A DNA stretch of 64,000 nt from Gigantopelta aegis (lineage: Eukaryota > Mollusca > Gastropoda > Neomphalida > Peltospiridae), in NCBI RefSeq assembly GCF_016097555.1, contig NC_054702.1, positions 89,200,602-89,264,601 of the forward strand. Direction: 5' to 3'. How positions within the stretch are numbered: the stretch's first letter is position 1; each line of letters opens with the position of its first letter. Of this stretch, positions 1-10,255 are shown one piece after another. Made by a program: the position numbers and the translations under genes. The notes beneath the pieces were generated by a model. It was not told the DNA's origin, did no database searches, and saw nothing but the letters and a program-made list of their open reading frames with translations.

Positions 1-141
1 AAGAACGATCAGAAACACGTTTAATATACAGCCACTAATATTTTATGCAGAAAAATATATTTGGTATGTAATTACAATCGTTAAAACGTGTCTGTTAGTC
101 GATAACATCTTAAACATCGCAGCAAACTCAGGAATGTCCCT
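1..141. mobile_element. TTAA MITE, right half, cut by window edge
   Basis: This matches the right half of the complete element at 1616-1998 and ends in CTCAGGAATGTCCCT, followed by TTAA and the first minisatellite unit. The left part lies outside the window. Confidence 0.85.
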
Positions 142-1615
142 TTAAAGCCTGTGATGGTAAATCTTCCACATGGATGCTCTGTCAGTCTGGTTTCCACACA
201 CGGTAGTAAGAAACTTACCGAGTGTTAAAACCTGTGATGGTAACTCTTCCACATGGATGCTCTGTCAGTCTGGTTTCCACACACGGTAGTAAGAAACTTA
301 CCGAGTGTTAAAACCTGTGATGGTAACTCTTCCACATGGATGCTCTGTCAGTCTGGTTTCCACACACGGTAGTAAGAAACCTACCGAGTGTTAAAACCTG
401 TGATGGTAAATCTTCCACATGGATGCTCTGTCAGTCTGGTTTCCACACACGGTAGTAAGAAACTTACCGAGTGTTAAAACCTGTGATGGTAAATCTTCCA
501 CATGGATGCTCTGTCAGTCTGGTTTCCACACACGGTAGTAAGAAACTTACCGAGTGTTAAAGCCTGTGATGGTAACTCTTCCACATGGATGCTCTGTCAG
601 TCTGGTTTCCACACACGGTAGTAAGAAACTTACCGCGTGTTAAAACCTGTGATGGTAACTCTTCCACATGGATGCTCTGTCAGTCTGGTTTCCACACACG
701 GTAGTAAGAAACTTACCGCGTGTTAAAACCTGTGATGGTAACTCTTCCACTTGGATGCTCTGTCAGTCTGGTTTCCACACACGGTAGTAAGAAACTTACC
801 GAGTGTTAAAACCTGTGATGGTAACTCTTCCACATGGATGCTCTGTCAGTCTGGTTTCCACACACGGTAGTAAGAATGTATTTTAGTGTTAAAACCTGTG
901 ATGGTAACTCTTCCACATGGATGCTCTGTCAGTCTGGTTTCCACACACGGTAGTAAGAAACTTACCGCGTGTTAAAACCTGTGATGGTAACTCTTCCACA
1001 TGGATGCTCTGTCAGTCTGGTTTCCACACACGGTAGTAAGAAACCTACCGCGTATTAAAGCCAGTGTAAATATTCCCCATTATCAAAGCCTGTGATGGTA
1101 ACTCTTCCACATGGATGCTCTGTCAGTCTGGTTCCACATGGATGCTCTGTCAGTCTGGTTGGTTTCCACACACGGTAGTAAGAAACTTACCGAGTGTTAA
1201 AGCCTGTGATGGTAACTCTTCCACATGGATGCTCTGTCAGTCTGGTTTCCACACACGGTAGTAAGAAACTTACCGAGTGTTAAAACCTGTGATGGTAAAT
1301 CTTCCACATGGATGCTCTGTCAGTCTGGTTTCCACACACGGTAGTAAGAAACTTACCGAGTGTTAAAGCCTGTGATGGTAACTCTTCCACATGGATGCTC
1401 TGTCAGTCTGGTTTCCACACACGGTAGTAAGAAACTTACCGAGTGTTAAAACCTGTGATGGTAAATCTTCCACATGGGTGCTCTATCAGCCCGGTTTCCA
1501 CACACGGTAGTAAGAAACCTACCGCGTATTAAAGCCTGTGATAGTAAATATTCCCCATGGATGCTCTATCAGCCCGGTTTCCACACACGGTAGTAAGAAA
1601 CCTACCGCGTGTTAA

Positions 1616-1998
1616 AGGGACATTCCTGAGTTTACTGCATTGTAAGATGTTTCCGACTAATAAAATATTTCTACGATTAAACTTACATATTAAATATATT
1701 TTCTTGTTTAGAATATCAGTGTCTATATATTCAATGTGTTTGTGGTCGTCTTAATATTTGTAAGAAGCCCAAACTGGATTTTGTCTTCAAATAATTTCGT
1801 ACGTACGAAAAAACAATATTTTAGGAAATTAAATTAAATGTAACCTAGTACACATATAAGAACGATCAGAAACACGTTTAATATACAGCCACTAATATTT
1901 TATGCAGAAAAATATATTTGGTATGTAATTACAATCGTTAAAACGTGTCTGTTAGTCGATAACATCTTAAACATCGCAGCAAACTCAGGAATGTCCCT
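1616..1998. mobile_element. Complete palindromic MITE inside the minisatellite
   Basis: A 383-bp non-coding element with inverted ends AGGGACATTCCTGAGTTT and AAACTCAGGAATGTCCCT. It is flanked on both sides by TTAA. The uninterrupted neighbouring satellite unit reads GTGTTAAAGCC, so the insertion duplicated TTAA exactly. TTAA duplication is the hallmark of piggyBac-type transposases, but a TA duplication with one more base in each TIR cannot be fully excluded. The element encodes no protein and must be mobilised in trans. Confidence 0.88.
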
Positions 1999-2496
1999 TT
2001 AAAGCCTGTGATGGTAACTCTTCCACATGGATGCTCTGTCAGTCTGGTTTCCACACACGGTAGTAAGAAACTTACCGAGTGTTAAAACCTGTGATGGTAA
2101 CTCTTCCACATGGATGCTCTGTCAGTCTGGTTTCCACACACGGTAGTAAGAAACTTACCGCGTGTTAAAACCTGTGATGGTAACTCTTCCACATGGATGC
2201 TCTGTCAGTCTGGTTTCCACACACGGTAGTAAGAAACTTACCGAGTGTTAAAACCTGTGATGGTAACTCTTCCACATGGATGCTCTGTCAGTCTGGTTTC
2301 CACACACGGTAGTAAGAAACTTACCGCGTGTTAAAACCTGTGATGGTAACTCTTCCACATGGATGCTCTGTCAGTCTGGTTTCCACACACGGTAGTAAGA
2401 AACTTACCGCGTGTTAAAACCTGTGATGGTAACTCTTCCACATGGATGCTCTATCAGCCCGGTTTCCACACACGGTAGTAAGAAACCTACCGCGTG

Positions 2497-2808
2497 TTAA
2501 AGGGCCTGTGATGGTAAAGATCTTCCGACATGGATGCTCTACGATTCAACTTGGTTTCCACACACGGTAGTAAGAAACCCACCGTCGTGTTAAAGCCCAA
2601 ACTGGATTTTGTCTTCAAATAATTTCGTGTACGAAAAAACAATATTTTAGGAAATTAAATTAAATGTAACCTAGTACACATATAAGAACGATCAGAAACA
2701 CTTTAATATACAACACTAATATTTTATGCAGAAAAATATATTTGATATGTAATTACAACACGTGTCTGTAAGTCGATAACATCTTAAACTTACGCAGCAA
2801 ACTCAGGT
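2497..2808. repeat. Interleaved MITE/minisatellite patch 1
   Basis: Here the first part of a satellite unit and the left half of the MITE are mixed word by word: satellite words such as CATGGATGCTC and GGTTTCCACACACGG alternate with MITE words such as CTTCCGAC and CTACGATT. It then continues into a slightly eroded right half of the MITE (about 2590-2806). This is either an assembly consensus made from two different read sets or a patchy conversion product. Confidence 0.7.
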
Positions 2809-4212
2809 GTTAAAACCTGTGATGGTAACTCTTCCACATGGATGCTCTGTCAGTCTGGTTTCCACACACGGTAGTAAGAAACTTACCGAGTGTTAAAACC
2901 TGTGATGGTAACTCTTCCACATGGATGCTCTGTCAGTCTGGTTTCCACACACGGTAGTAAGAAACTTACCGAGTGTTAAAGCCTGTGATGGTAACTCTTC
3001 CACATGGATGCTCTGTCAGTCTGGTTTCCACACACGGTAGTAAGAAACTTACCGAGTGTTAAAACCTGTGATGGTAACTCTTCCACATGGATGCTCTGTC
3101 AGTCTGGTTTCCACACACGGTAGTAAGAAACTTACCGCGTGTTAAAACCTGTGATGGTAACTCTTCCACATGGATGCTCTGTCAGTCTGGTTTCCACACA
3201 CGGTAGTAAGAAACTTACCGCGTGTTAAAGCCTGTGATGGTAACTCTTCCACATGGATGCTCTGTCAGTCTGGTTTCCACACACGGTAGTAAGAAACTTA
3301 CCGCGTGTTAAAACCTGTGATGGTAACTCTTCCACATGGATGCTCTGTCAGTCTGGTTTCCACACACGGTAGTAAGAAACTTACCGCGTGTTAAAACCTG
3401 TGATGGTAACTCTTCCACATGGATGCTCTGTCAGTCTGGTTTCCACACACGGTAGTAAGAAACTTACCGCGTGTTAAAACCTGTGATGGTAACTCTTCCA
3501 CATGGATGCTCTGTCAGTCTGGTTTCCACACACGGTAGTAAGAAACTTACCGCAGTGTTAAAACCTGTGATGGTAACTCTTCCACATGGATGCTCTGTCA
3601 GTCTGGTTTCCACACACGGTAGTAAGAAACTTACCGAGTGTTAAAACCTGTGATGGTAAATCTTCCACATGGATGCTCTGTCAGTCTGGTTTCCACACAC
3701 GGTAGTAAGAAACTTACCGCGTGTTAAAACCTGTGATGGTAACTCTTCCACATGGATGCTCTGTCAGTCTGGTTTCCACACACGGTAGTAAGAAACTTAC
3801 CGCGTGTTAAAACCTGTGATGGTAACTCTTCCACATGGATGCTCTGTCAGTCTGGTTTCCACACACGGTAGTAAGAAACTTACCGAGTGTTAAAACCTGT
3901 GATGGTAACTCTTCCACATGGATGCTCTGTCAGTCTGGTTTCCACACACGGTAGTAAGAAACTTACCGCGTGTTAAAACCTGTGATGGTAACTCTTCCAC
4001 ATGGATGCTCTGTCAGTCTGGTTTCCACACACGGTAGTAAGAAACTTACCGCGTGTTAAAACCTGTGATGGTAACTCTTCCACATGGGTGCTCTATCAGC
4101 CCGGTTTCCACACACAGTAGTAAGAAACCTACCGCGTGTTAAAGCCTGTGATGGTAAATCTTCCCCATGGATGCTCTATCAGCCCGGTTTCCACACACGG
4201 TAGTAAGAAACC

Positions 4213-4405
4213 CACCGCGTGTTAATTCCTGAGTTTACTGCATTGTGATTCTACGTATATTTTCTTGTTTAGAATATCCACAATCGTCTTAATATTTGTA
4301 AGAAGCCCAAATGCTCTGTCAGTCGTCAAAAAACAATATTTTGGAAATTAAATAATTTAGTCTGGTTTACTAGTACACACGGTAGTAAGAAACTCGCACC
4401 GAGTC
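4213..4405. repeat. Interleaved MITE/minisatellite patch 2
   Basis: A second patch where shortened MITE words (ATTCCTGAGTTTACTGCATT, TTTTCTTGTTTAGAATATC, AATATTTGTAAGAAGCCC) alternate with satellite words (ATGCTCTGTCAGT, ACACACGGTAGTAAGAAACT). It is only about 190 bp, far shorter than MITE plus unit, and lies between satellite blocks. Confidence 0.7.
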
Positions 4406-5039
4406 CCTTTAAACCTGTGATGGTAAATCTTCCACATGGATGCTCTGTCAGTCTGGTTTCCACACACGGTAGTAAGAAACTTACCGCGTGTTAAAACCTG
4501 TGATGGTAACTCTTCCACATGGATGCTCTGTCAGTCTGGTTTCCACACACGGTAGTAAGAAACTTACCGCGTGTTAAAACCTGTGATGGTAAATCTTCCA
4601 CATGGATGCTCTGTCAGTCTGGTTTCCACACACGGTAGTAAGAAACTTACCGCGTGTTAAAACCTGTGATGGTAACTCTTCCACATGGATGCTCTGTCAG
4701 TCTGGTTTCCACACACGGTAGTAAGAAACTTACCGAGTGTTAAAACCTGTGATGGTAAATCTTCCCCATGGATGCTCTATCAGTCTGGTTTCCACACACG
4801 GTAGTAAGAAACCTACCGCGTGTTAAAGCCTGTGATAGTAAATATTCCCCATGGATGCTCTATCAGCCCGGTTTCCACACAATGATTCTGTAAGATGATG
4901 CGGACTGACGTAATGGTCAATGGTCAAGCGTTTTAACGTGCACTTTCAAAGCAAGCTGTTACAGTACACACCCTTCTGTGGTGCAGGTTCTGACCACTGT
5001 CAGCGTCTTTATCCAAGACAGGAAAAACGTTTGTTAAAA

Positions 5040-5530
5040 TTTGTTTTGCTTAACGCCATCACTAGAGCACATTAATTTATTTATCATCGGTTAATGGATG
5101 TTGTCAAACATGTAACTTTGACATAGTCTTTAAAGAGAGGAAACCCGCTACATTTTTCCATCCCACAGACAGGATAGTATATTATACCACGGCCTTTGTT
5201 ACAACAATTGTGAAGCATTAGCTGGAACTAGAAATAGCCCGACTGGGTTCGACCTTTGGTTTAAAGAATATTTATTGCCGTTCAAAAACAGTAGCGGTCT
5301 GTGGATTGGCCAACATGCGTTAGCCTATATTAAGGCCTCTCCCAACATTTTACAATATGAATATATTAGAAGCAATAAAATAAAACATGATTATAACTTG
5401 TTCCAAATTTACTAACAAAAAGGGGGAATAAAAGAATGAAAAGGTAAAGGAAGAAAAGATAAAGAGGATGAACAGGTTCGACCTTTGACCGACCGCGCAT
5501 CAGGCGAGCACTTTACCATTGGCCTACATT
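5040..5530 (-). mobile_element. tRNA-derived SINE, interrupted by an insertion
   Basis: The minus strand carries a molluscan tRNA-derived SINE. The 3' tail side starts near 5040 (gccatcactagagcacatt) and the tRNA-like head, with the reversed B box GGTTCGA, lies at about 5475-5530. It is split by the 216-bp insertion at 5259-5474. Confidence 0.75.
5259..5474 (+). mobile_element. 216-bp retro-insert with 13-bp target duplication
   Basis: The insert is bracketed by perfect 13-bp direct copies of GGTTCGACCTTTG (5246-5258 and 5475-5487) inside the SINE head. It ends in an A/G-rich stretch just before the right copy. A 13-bp duplication plus an A-rich 3' end is typical of LINE-driven retrotransposition. 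I do not recognise the inserted sequence; it could be a short SINE or a retrotransposed RNA fragment. No ORF was seen. Confidence 0.7.
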
Positions 5531-5691
5531 CCGTCCTTCGCAGATCCCATGGCAGACGTCTGCGAATGTGTCCCAGTAAACGTTTTCTTTGACCAGCGTC
5601 AGACTGTGTCGGCCGCCGACGTGTTACATATTAAATGGATTTTTGAGTCAGTACAAAGTCTTAATGAAAGAAAGAAAAGTGTTATATTTAA

Positions 5692-6076
5692 AGGGACAGT
5701 CCTAAGTTTACAACCATTGTAAAAATGTTTCCGACCAATAGAGCCTCTTCGATGACGTAACATACAAATTAAATACATTTTCTTATTTATATTATCAGTG
5801 TCTGTGTTTTCAAGGTGTTTGTTATTGTCCTAATGCTTGTAATAGCCCAAACCGGATTTTACCTCCCAATAATTTCGTACGTATGAAAAAAAATATATAT
5901 CACGAATTAACGTGAAAACGGAGTGCTACAAACATAAGCATACGACCGCAAACACATTCGATATGCAGCCACTGGCATTCTAAACAAAAAAATGTATTTA
6001 CTATGAAATAGTAGTCGCCAAAAAGGCTCTTTTATCGCAAGCATCTTACAGTGGCTGCAAACCCAGGACTGTCCTT
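5692..6076. mobile_element. Diverged TTAA MITE inserted in a SINE tail
   Basis: A 385-bp relative of the 1616-1998 element, with ends AGGGACAGTCCTAAG and CAGGACTGTCCT flanked by TTAA. The outside sequence on the two sides joins into a normal SINE tail (TATTTAACGACGC), so the empty target site can be inferred directly. Confidence 0.82.
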
Positions 6077-6380
6077 TTAACGACGCAGTCGACACATTTT
6101 AATTACGGTTATATGGAATCGCACACATGGTTACGGACCACAGAGAATATTAGAGACAAAACCCGCTGCCGCAACTTTATGAGCTACTTTTTTATTAGCA
6201 GCAATTTTTCATATGCGTCATCACCCAGAGAGGACAGTATATACCACGGCCTTTGTTATACCAGTTGTGGAGCATTGGCTGGAACGAGAAATAGCCCACT
6301 GACGGGGTTCCACCCTAAAACGACAGCGCATCAAAAGTCTAACCGTCAGCACATACTCGGGCTATTGGGGTTATAATCCG
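6077..6380 (-). mobile_element. tRNA-derived SINE copy
   Basis: A SINE on the minus strand in the same family as 40237-40536: tail motif ACGACGCAGTCGACACATTTT, body with AGCAGCAATTTTTC and CCACGGCCTTTGTTATACCAG, and an eroded tRNA-like head near 6310-6375. The TTAA MITE at 5692-6076 sits in its tail. Confidence 0.75.
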
Positions 6381-6387
6381 GGTCCGT

Positions 6388-6682
6388 GATGATATTCATT
6401 CATTTATACTTATTGTCGTGCTTATATCCAATTACGGTTCATGCACGTTGTCCTGGTCACACACACCTCAGCTATCTGGCTGTCCAGGACAGTAGGTTAT
6501 TGGTTAGTTGTTTGTGGTTAGTTGTTTGTGGTTAGTGAGAGAGAGAAGTCGGTGTAGTGGCCTTACACCTACCTATTAAGTCATTAAATTCGCTCTGGGT
6601 GGGAGTCGGTACTGGGATGCGAACCCAGTATCTACCAGCCTTATTATGACCGATGACTTAACCACTACACCACCGAGGCCGT
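6388..6682 (-). mobile_element. Second-family tRNA-derived SINE
   Basis: The minus strand begins CGGCCTCGGTGGTGTAGTGG at 6682 and continues with a B-box-like GGGTTCGCATCCC and a body of ACTAACCACAAACAACTAACC repeats. It ends near AATTGGATATAAGCACGAC and a short A-rich tail. I recognise this as a tRNA-derived SINE common in mollusc genomes. It is nearly full length. Confidence 0.8.
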
Positions 6683-7929
6683 TGTTTGATATTATGAAAT
6701 GTCCTAGTGTTCAGCTGAACCAGATTATTCGTGGCATTGTGCCGCAACATTTTTTCTCTGCCTTTCTTCAAACTCAAATGGCATCGATTGATGACCATGT
6801 GGATATGATGTTGTTATGTCATAGGTAAGCTTTGATTAAGGTATATATGTTTGTAATCGTAATTCGATTTTCAATAACATCGTGTCAAATATAACCAGAA
6901 AATGTATCCTATATGCGTTAATATGGGAAAACATTTCTAATGTCTTTTTATTTAATTTTCTGTTATCATTCCTTAAGTATTTAGTCGTCTATCGTTAATC
7001 CTAATGCAAAATGTTTAGTTTTTTTTTTTATTGGAATGCTGATATTAAACTTCGACGATTGTTTAAACTCAAGAGTCTGGCCCTGTGCTATGGAGTGTTA
7101 TGAAACCAGGGCAAAGAGGGAAAATCTATTCTAGTGATGGGTTTTTATGACACGAGAAACCAGATGTCTTCTGCATTTTTGTTCGGTTTTAAGATCAAGG
7201 TTAAACATAATTATTCTATTAATGGACCTTCAGTATATTATTGTGCTTCAAACATAATGCATTTTGTCTTAACTGTGACAGGTGTTATTTCCTGTGGTTC
7301 TTACATGATTTTGTATTTTCTCGGTTCGATGGAAATGACCACAACAAACCTAAAAAGAAAGACCTCGTGCCGTTTTATGCCGCACTTGGCCACCATAAAT
7401 AAGCCTCTTCTCTCCGACAATGCCAGCCACTCCAATTCGCGAGAAAAATAACAATAAATTCATTTGCAAACAACCATCATAAAAGTACGCTTTCAAAGGT
7501 CTGTTGCCAATAACCAATTAGAGAAAGTGCCTTTTCATATGGATACAATAATCGTACTGGGGGAAAGAGCTGTTCCACCTGCATCGCATAACCCCGGTGA
7601 GTCGCTAGTTGACGTGGCATGGGAAGGGGAAACTGAGATTTCTCGCCCGACGACCACATCAGCGGGTTTTTATCTTGGCAGCAGTTCTAGAGCAAACGAG
7701 AACGATTTACAATGAACATGTGCATTGTTTTATCCAGAACAGAAAACAGAGTAAGCCCCGAATATGGTTCATATTTGTGTGTCATCGTAATATAATCTAA
7801 ACATGTGTCTTTGGTCTAAATAAAAACATTGTCTCCAGTCGGTAAGTAACGTAAGAGAGGTCGTAGAGAATTGTAAAACGGCGACCAACAGTTTGCAACT
7901 CTGTTTTTTTCTTTCTTTTCATTTATTGA

Positions 7930-7960
<31 letters not shown>

Positions 7961-8088
7961 TATTTTAATTTTTTTGGGGGGGGGGGTTTGTTTGTTTATT
8001 ATTACCGTCTGTTGGTTCACATGAGAAAAGAAAACAGTTTTAATTCAGTAATTATATTTTCGTTGTATTATTTCTAAAAGTACAGTTA
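6683..8088. other. No recognisable gene; low-complexity tract
   Basis: An open stretch at 6683-6828 ends at a possible splice donor (CATAG|GTAAGC), but its translation matches no family I know and its phase does not fit the metalloprotease exon at 10256. An A/G-rich run followed by a run of G lies at about 7925-7990. Nothing else is recognisable. Confidence 0.5.
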
Positions 8089-8153
8089 TAGGTTATAGAA
8101 ATATTTTATTAGTCGAAAACATCTTACAATGCAGCAAACTCGGGAATGTCCCT
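8089..8153. mobile_element. TTAA MITE, solo right end
   Basis: Only the right terminus of the 383-bp element family is present (AGTCGAAAACATCTTAC through GCAAACTCGGGAATGTCCCT), followed by TTAA. Confidence 0.7.
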
Positions 8154-8461
8154 TTAACATTACCATTAGGTTGTGGTGCCCTTAGTTTCAGCACTTAGAT
8201 CTTTGATATAATTAAGAGAAAAACAAAGTCTAGTCACTAGTTCAACAGCACTAATTGTTTAAGTATCAAACATATAGTATTTTCGGAGTAATTTAGAATG
8301 TGAGTTAAGAAAACTGTTACCGCATGCACACGTTATTGCCATGCACACGTTATTGCCATGCTTATCAGTTAAGGTTCAGTTACGCAGCTCTGTATCTTGA
8401 GGAAAGAAACTCATTGCCGTCACTCTTCTACGTCTACCATTTAGAAGCAAGGTTCTTTTAA

Positions 8462-8843
8462 AGGGACATTCCTGAGTTTGCTGCATTGTAAGATGTTTCC
8501 GACTAATAAAATACTTCTACGATTAGACTTACATATTAAATATATTTTCTTGTTTAGAATATCGGTGTCTGTATATTCAATGTGTTTCTGGTCGTCTTAA
8601 TATTTGTAAGAAGCCCAAACTGGATTTTGTCTTCTAATAATTTCGTACGTACGAAAAAACATATTTTAGGAAATTAAATTAAATTTACGCTAGTACAAAT
8701 ATTAGAACGATCAGAAACACGTTTAATATACAGCCACTGATATGTTATACAGGAAAATATATTTGATATGTAATTACAATCGTTAAAAAGTCTCTGTTAG
8801 TCGATAACATCTTAACAATTGCAGCAAACTCAGGAATGTCCCT
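8462..8843. mobile_element. Complete TTAA MITE
   Basis: A 382-bp copy with both inverted ends (AGGGACATTCCTGAGTTTGC and its complement) and TTAA on each side (8458-8461, 8844-8847). It is closely similar to the copy inside the minisatellite, which suggests recent activity of the family. Confidence 0.88.
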
Positions 8844-8847
8844 TTAA

Positions 8848-10255
8848 CACTGTAACTGCAATGGCCCTTGGCATATGATTAGTTCTTGACATTTAATTAG
8901 TACTGTGATGGACACCGGTACTGAAACAAACCGCGGACATGACCATCTCATGAACCACGCGACCATTCGTTAGTAGGAAGGAGTCTTCATGCGCACTTTC
9001 CCAGTCGTGGAGCGCCCAAATATTTCTACTTGCCGAGATCAATTCTGAAAACTGTTGCTCCTCTTTTTGCTTTACCATTAAGCTAATTCTTCTTCCTACC
9101 TGGAAAAATGTCATGTAAGCACAATGGACCTTTATGTTTTCATCACATAAAGGTTACGAACTATCTAAAGTAATCACTTTAAGACTGGGGATCTGTTCCT
9201 AATACTCGTCTTCTAGGTGTATGTAATTAGTAAAGGTCGGCCGAGTGTATCTAAAGTGTAGCTAGTTGTGGACATCTGTATCAGTATTAGAAATGTGAAT
9301 ACAAAATTCGTTAGCGCTTTCAGCTGTACTGTATAGTACACTATTGTACAGATGTTTGTGAAACATATTCTTGTTAAGTCTTGCAATGTTATTTGAACGA
9401 CAAAACCGTAATAGATTATCCATAAAACGATCTTAGCCCTAAGATCATCTTAAGTAAATAACTACCTCATGCACTTAAGGTGATCCGAGCGCTAGAACCG
9501 CTTCGTGGAACGGGGCCCAGGACTGTATCTCTGCAAAATGCAGTTGAATGGGCATTTTGCAAAATAGTGGATGATTCTATTAACCTCCATCTAGTGACTC
9601 GTCTATTGGACAGCCACTCCCGAAGAGATCTTTACTAGATCTTTCATCCTTGTTGCATCGCCATAAAGAAGACTGCCACTTCCACACTAGTGTACTAAAT
9701 CGAAACTAGCACCGGACAGAATTCATTGGAATAAACTGAATACAATGTAGAGCAAAGAATGATGCTATACACCATAACAGTTTAACTTCTACATGCTTGT
9801 TATTGTCGTCGACGTTTAAAATAGCTATTGCTTTATATTTCAAACTTTATTTCAAATTTTATTTATACAGATAGTACCAAGTACTGGTATAACCAGGTTC
9901 CTTCCTAAAAACAAAACGGATGAAAATTATTGAATTTTAATAAACAAAACTATTATTAAATGATAATGTGATAAATTTGTTAATTTTATTTTTAACCCAG
10001 CATTAGGTCTACCGATTTCGTGATTTCACCATTTCGTGATTACGTTTGACGGCACACTAGATTTGAAGATGTGCTTGTTACTTCTTCTTCTTTAAGTGAC
10101 CTTGTGAAGGGGTATTACTGGCATTCTACCATCAGTAACCTGCTTATATAAAAAGTGTAATGTGTTGCAAAATATTTATGTAATTGCTACATTATATTCG
10201 CGTTTTCTTTTTTTCGTAGCTAGGTATTCTCTCATTTATGTTTATTCTGTTTCAG
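8848..10255. other. Stretch without an assigned gene
   Basis: No exon of the downstream metalloprotease could be identified here. A GC-richer patch at about 9425-9530 (GCGCTAGAACCGCTTCGTGG, GGGGCCC) resembles a dispersed mollusc repeat. A minus-strand open stretch at 8893-9114 is discussed under rejected items. Confidence 0.4.

Larger units (their letters stand above)
142..4882. repeat. 83-bp minisatellite, interrupted
   Basis: A tandem repeat with an 83-bp period, seen directly from the spacing of its CCTGTGATGG start (148, 231, 314, 397). There are about 45-50 units in four blocks: 142-1615, 1999-2496, about 2806-4212 and about 4406-4882. Units differ at a few fixed sites (AACTC/AAATC, CGAG/CGCG, AACC/AGCC). 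Each unit holds a short inverted repeat, GTAAG-AAA-CTTAC, and one TTAA. The blocks are separated by copies or blends of a TTAA-flanked palindromic element. No coding potential was seen. Confidence 0.95.

Noticed and set aside
142-4882. Possible CRISPR-like array because of regular repeats
   Set aside because: Units are head-to-tail with no unique spacers, in an animal genome; it is a minisatellite.
6646-6828. Open frame ending at a possible splice donor, considered as an upstream exon of the metalloprotease
   Set aside because: Its start lies inside a SINE, its end phase does not fit the phase-0 start of the exon at 10256, and the translation matches no M12B segment.
7134-7715. Two overlapping plus-strand open frames of 83-105 codons
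   Set aside because: No recognisable motif, no splice logic and low-complexity neighbours; likely chance.
8893-9114. Minus-strand open frame of 73 codons with an acceptor-like TTTTTCCAG before it
   Set aside because: No family recognised, no partner exon and no other evidence of a gene on this strand here.
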